This document shows, one piece after another, positions 29,753 through 32,351 of a stretch of DNA of 32,351 nucleotides. The position numbers and the translations under genes were made by a program. The stretch's first letter is position 1. The number at the start of each line of letters is the position of its first letter. The notes beneath the pieces are model-generated. The model was not told the DNA's origin, did not search any database, and saw only the letters and a list, made by a program, of their open reading frames with translations. The stretch comes from a virus. The stretch lies in IMG/VR virus record IMGVR_UViG_3300030329_006456, positions 1 to 32,351 of that record. One strand, written 5' to 3'.

Positions 29753-29916
29753 CCGCCGAGATAAAACATTTAAAAAAAGAAATGAAGAAAATAGGAGAAT
29801 TAACACTCCCATTATGTAGAAATGAAAATACTCTCACCCGCGAAACCGCCATTAAGGTTAACTCAATTGCCCACGAGTGTTATCTCTTCATGGAAAGAAA
29901 GCTTCACTCAAAATAA
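29749..29916 (+). CDS. Small helical protein (55 aa)
   Basis: A 55-residue, largely helical and basic protein (MTAEIKHLKKEMKKIGELTL ... HECYLFMERKLHSK). The ATG at 29749 overlaps the TGA of the metallopeptidase gene (ATGA). A TTG upstream in the same frame would extend it by five residues, but the ATG has GGAGAAAAAAG before it. No family recognised. Coupled translation suggests it might be a regulator or partner of the metallopeptidase-like protein. Confidence 0.6.
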   Translation: MTAEIKHLKKEMKKIGELTLPLCRNENTLTRETAIKVNSIAHECYLFMERKLHSK

Positions 29917-29922
29917 TGCCCT

Positions 29923-30966
29923 ATGACCGACAGCCAACTAGAATCCAAGACTTTTTATGATAATTATTTTAGGGGTACCAAAAAAGAATATCTATTCGAA
30001 ACCACTGGTGAAATATCAGCAAGAATTGATAACATTATTTATATATACCTCGTTGGAGTGGTAGGAAGGTCTTACCGTATTCAATACGACCCCTGTGGGT
30101 CAAATGGCCTCGTTTGGACAAATCCAGAGTCAGCTACATATGAAGATGAAAAATGTGTAGAAACTAACATTTACTACGGCACCATAGACACTCATCCAGA
30201 CGACATAAACAAAATTATGATTCTAGGTTTTCCACACTCTGGAACAACCATATTAAGAGCTAAAATGGGTGACTGCCAAAATGCCATGGAAGTAACCAAT
30301 GAAATTTTTTATATTGACCCCGTATTAGCAGCCAATCACAAAGATTTAAAAGTAATTGGAAAATCTGTTACCCCCACCCTTCAGCCCTGCTACAGGGGGT
30401 CTTTCAATGAAAAAAACATACAAACCCCATATGGTGACGATAAATTTTGTTTTGATGTAAACACAGTACTTCTTATCAAAAATCCCTACCAAATTTTTAG
30501 TTCTATAAATAAAAGGTTTGGAGGCACCATACCAGAAGATAAAACATTTTCTTTTGACTACTACGAAAAATTTGCACGGCTTTGGTTAAAATATAGAAAC
30601 GAAAACGAAAAAAGAGTTACCTCCCTAAAATACGAAGAAATGTTTAATAATGATTTTAAAGTCTTAAGAAATCTTTTTAACAAGCTTGGGTTAGTTTATG
30701 ATGCTGACATTTTTACAGGTAAAAAATTTGATTACTCAGTTGAAGGTGCTTGGCTAGCAGGTAGGGCAGATGAATATCCTGATGCAGACCCAGAAAAGAG
30801 CCCGATCTATTACCGCATAAATCAAATGAATCGTGAGTTCAAAGACATGAGCAATCCCGAAGCTTACAAAAATATACACCCCGAGACTCTAGACAAAATA
30901 AACAACTCCCAAATAGTCAAAGAACTTGGATATAGTGCGAATCACACCAAGGATAACGAAGATTAG
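29923..30966 (+). CDS. Sulfotransferase-like protein with N-terminal extension (347 aa)
   Basis: The C-terminal ~250 residues show sulfotransferase motifs: a PAPS 5'-loop GFPHSGTTILR (102-112) and a 3'-phosphate motif LLIKNPYQIFSSI (183-195), with Lys187 and Ser193/194 as candidate binding residues. The N-terminal ~90 residues contain beta strands (IIYIYLVGVVGRSYRIQYDP) and a Cys-containing stretch, and may be a separate small domain. The end (INNSQIVKELGYSANHTK) resembles the C-terminal helix of such enzymes. No signal peptide. It follows the small coupled genes by six bases, and its 3' end overlaps a minus-strand gene by 50 bp. Substrate unknown; it differs in sequence from the second sulfotransferase at 26267-27025. 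Confidence 0.78.
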   Translation: MTDSQLESKTFYDNYFRGTKKEYLFETTGEISARIDNIIYIYLVGVVGRSYRIQYDPCGSNGLVWTNPESATYEDEKCVETNIYYGTIDTHPDDINKIMILGFPHSGTTILRAKMGDCQNAMEVTNEIFYIDPVLAANHKDLKVIGKSVTPTLQPCYRGSFNEKNIQTPYGDDKFCFDVNTVLLIKNPYQIFSSINKRFGGTIPEDKTFSFDYYEKFARLWLKYRNENEKRVTSLKYEEMFNNDFKVLRNLFNKLGLVYDADIFTGKKFDYSVEGAWLAGRADEYPDADPEKSPIYYRINQMNREFKDMSNPEAYKNIHPETLDKINNSQIVKELGYSANHTKDNED

Positions 30967-31114
30967 TAGTTCCACGCATCTTCTCTACCCATTGCATTTT
31001 ACCCGAGTCACAATAACCATTCAAAAAGGAACTAAGTTCCCTACCCGCCTCATGTGTCGTTAATTTAAGCGTCTCTGTTCTTCCATCACCATACTGTATG
31101 TTGACTTCTATCAT
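30917..31114 (-). CDS. Small hypothetical protein (65 aa)
   Basis: A 65-residue protein with beta strands at the N-terminus (MIEVNIQYGDGRTETLKL) and a helix (HEAGRELSSFLNGY); two cysteines near the end. The ATG overlaps the TGA of the beta-propeller gene (ATGA at 31111-31114), supporting a real, coupled gene. Its last 50 bases overlap the end of the plus-strand sulfotransferase gene, a tail-to-tail arrangement with no hairpin terminator between. Function unknown. Confidence 0.55.
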   Translation of the reverse strand: MIEVNIQYGDGRTETLKLTTHEAGRELSSFLNGYCDSGKMQWVEKMRGTTNLRYPWCDSHYIQVL

Positions 31115-31959
31115 AGTGCTAAAATTTCATTTACCTGTCCTACTTCCCCCAAAGATATTTCTTTATACCTTTTAAATTCTTTATCATAAAATCTTAGTAA
31201 ACCTGTGCCATAAGAATGCCTAGACTGACGCATAGAATGTTGAGACAGCCCCAGAACAAAATGATCTTTAAGTTCTATTAGCCCCCGAAGTAAAAGGTTT
31301 GAATTGATTTTATGATATTTCTTAATACACAGTTTCCTCAAAGGTAAAACTTTTTCAATTATTTCACCATTAAAGGAATTACACACCATGAACCCATTTT
31401 CCCGAGCCAGATAACTGTGACTGTGTTCACCTAAGTTAGTATCAATTTCCCTTATGGAGTTATTAGTATAATTATATTTAAAAAGAGTAGAGCATTCCGA
31501 GGATGGGCCTCTATGCCCTAAAAAAACAAAAGTTTCATCATATAAATGTTTAATTGTATTTAGGTGAGAACCTCGTCCCTCACCACACTCCGTAACTAAA
31601 GTAGGTAAATGCTTCTGTTCTATTTCACCCGTAAACACATTCAAACGAAAAATATCAGCAGTCCCCGTAGATATAATATAAGCAAAATTCCCCACCACAT
31701 CTATTCCATGAACGTCATGACAATTTTCAATAGTAAAGTTATCTACAGGTAAAAAATCAGACTTGCAGAATTTAACAACCACTGTAGGGTGGGCTTCTCC
31801 TTTGAGACCCTGTCTCCCAGCTACATAAAAAAACTTCTTATCTTGTGCAAGGCCATAATAACACCCTTTGCCAGAATGAATAGTGGACTGTATACCCTCC
31901 TTAATAGAAACAACTTTCAAAGATGTTGAAACCAACAAATTATTCGTAAACATATTCAT
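31111..31959 (-). CDS. Beta-propeller-like protein (282 aa)
   Basis: A 282-residue, almost all-beta protein. Repeating patterns of strands joined by turns, such as FFYVAGRQGLKGEAHPTVVV, NFAYIISTGTADIFRLNVFT, TFVFLGHRGPSSECSTLFKY and FMVCNSFNGEIIEKV, suggest 5-6 blades of about 40-50 residues. Conserved-looking His residues sit in CHDVHGID, RGSHLNTIKH and GEHSHSYLA. No signal peptide or transmembrane helix. It lies between PhoH and the small 65-aa gene, coupled to the latter. It may bind a glycan or cofactor; I cannot name a family. Confidence 0.7.
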   Translation of the reverse strand: MNMFTNNLLVSTSLKVVSIKEGIQSTIHSGKGCYYGLAQDKKFFYVAGRQGLKGEAHPTVVVKFCKSDFLPVDNFTIENCHDVHGIDVVGNFAYIISTGTADIFRLNVFTGEIEQKHLPTLVTECGEGRGSHLNTIKHLYDETFVFLGHRGPSSECSTLFKYNYTNNSIREIDTNLGEHSHSYLARENGFMVCNSFNGEIIEKVLPLRKLCIKKYHKINSNLLLRGLIELKDHFVLGLSQHSMRQSRHSYGTGLLRFYDKEFKRYKEISLGEVGQVNEILAL

Positions 31960-31961
31960 TA

Positions 31962-32351
31962 TTATGTTACATGTTTAAGTTTTTTAACAAGAAATTTAAC
32001 TAATTCCGAACGCATAATATCTTCTTCATTAAATTTAAAGGTATATACCCCGTGCTGAAGGCTTTCCTCATCACCAAAAAGTTCATACATTTTAGTAAAA
32101 CCACCTTTTGAACCATGAAGGTCTGTTTGCATTGGGTCGGCCAAGATATAACATTTTGAACCTTGCCCCAAGCGCGTTATGACGGTAGTAATTTCCTTAA
32201 TGGTACAATTTTGAACTTCGTCCATTATGACGCATTTGTTTGTCCAATTAAGTCCCCTTGTAAAATTAACAGGAAACATTGAAATACGTTTTTCCTTTTC
32301 AAGTCTTTCAGTCGTAGTTTCAGGAAGTAACTCATCTAGTTTCTCCAAAAG
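31962..32351 (-). CDS. phoH: PhoH-like ATPase, C-terminal part (continues beyond the window)
   Basis: The 3' part of a PhoH-family ATPase/RNA helicase-like gene, 129 codons to the right edge without a start. The motifs VIMDEVQNCTIKEI (Walker B with a DEVQN signature), TRLGQGSKCYILADPMQTDL and the following SKGGF are highly typical of PhoH. The Walker A region lies outside the window. The end (KFLVKKLKHVT) is normal. PhoH is widely found in phages of marine hosts, where it may act in RNA processing under phosphate stress; its role in phages is not settled. The next gene starts three bases after its stop (TAA). Confidence 0.9.
   Translation of the reverse strand, partial: LLEKLDELLPETTTERLEKEKRISMFPVNFTRGLNWTNKCVIMDEVQNCTIKEITTVITRLGQGSKCYILADPMQTDLHGSKGGFTKMYELFGDEESLQHGVYTFKFNEEDIMRSELVKFLVKKLKHVT

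Noticed and set aside
1-32351. CRISPR arrays, tRNA genes, integrase or attachment sites
   Set aside because: No regularly spaced direct repeats with unique spacers, no tRNA-like cloverleaf and no recombinase gene noticed by eye; a dedicated search was not possible.

Overview
The window is part of the genome of a tailed double-stranded DNA phage (Caudoviricetes). It holds a nearly complete virion-morphogenesis region: terminase, portal, protease/scaffold, HK97-type major capsid protein, neck genes, tail tube, putative tail chaperones, tape measure and tail fibre. PhoH, sulfotransferases, a phage sigma factor and the GFVPNF-type modules in the tape measure suggest a fairly large phage from an aquatic, probably marine, setting. 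That habitat and the host are inference. There are no tRNA, rRNA, integrase, CRISPR or insertion sequence genes. Apart from three plus-strand genes at 29441-30966, everything reads on the minus strand, so the order below runs from high to low coordinates.

Right edge (30917-32351): the C-terminal part of PhoH, a beta-propeller-like protein and a 65-residue protein. Plus-strand islet (29441-30966): an HExxH metallopeptidase-like protein, a 55-residue protein and a sulfotransferase-like protein. It is read divergently from a tight minus-strand operon (29362-23507) whose genes overlap by a few bases: zinc-ribbon protein, phage sigma factor with AT-hook and Cys-rich insertion, candidate small terminase, second sulfotransferase, C2H2-ERCC4 nuclease and large terminase. 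Then come the portal (23481-21508), a tail-tube paralogue (21495-20095) and a tail fibre with GIGT repeats and a glycine-rich tip (20080-18188).

Next are a small acidic protein and an FtsZ/tubulin-family GTPase (17905-16724). A probable lysis and envelope cassette follows (16700-14837): holin-like protein, a 59-residue protein, a small lipoprotein, a terminator, two single-pass membrane proteins and a lipoprotein with a papain/C39-like Cys-His signature. The head module (14757-10492) has a hypothetical protein, a prohead protease fused to a coiled-coil scaffold, a decoration-like protein, the major capsid protein (followed by a terminator) and a SAP-like protein. The neck and tail module (10451-1) has five small connector/neck candidates, the tail tube, three putative chaperone or assembly genes and a tape measure protein cut off by the left edge.

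Four points stand out. (1) A directional motif, GTGTAA, often preceded by TTTTA, lies 8-26 nt upstream of most start codons that have a real intergenic leader, on both strands, and could be a phage-specific promoter or leader signal. (2) The tape measure protein carries an accessory block with GFVPNF repeats and a PD-(D/E)XK-like signature. (3) A phage FtsZ/tubulin homologue sits between the tail-fibre and lysis genes. (4) Two tail-tube paralogues lie in different parts of the genome. No contractile sheath gene is visible, so a long non-contractile tail is the simplest reading, but genes outside the window could change this.
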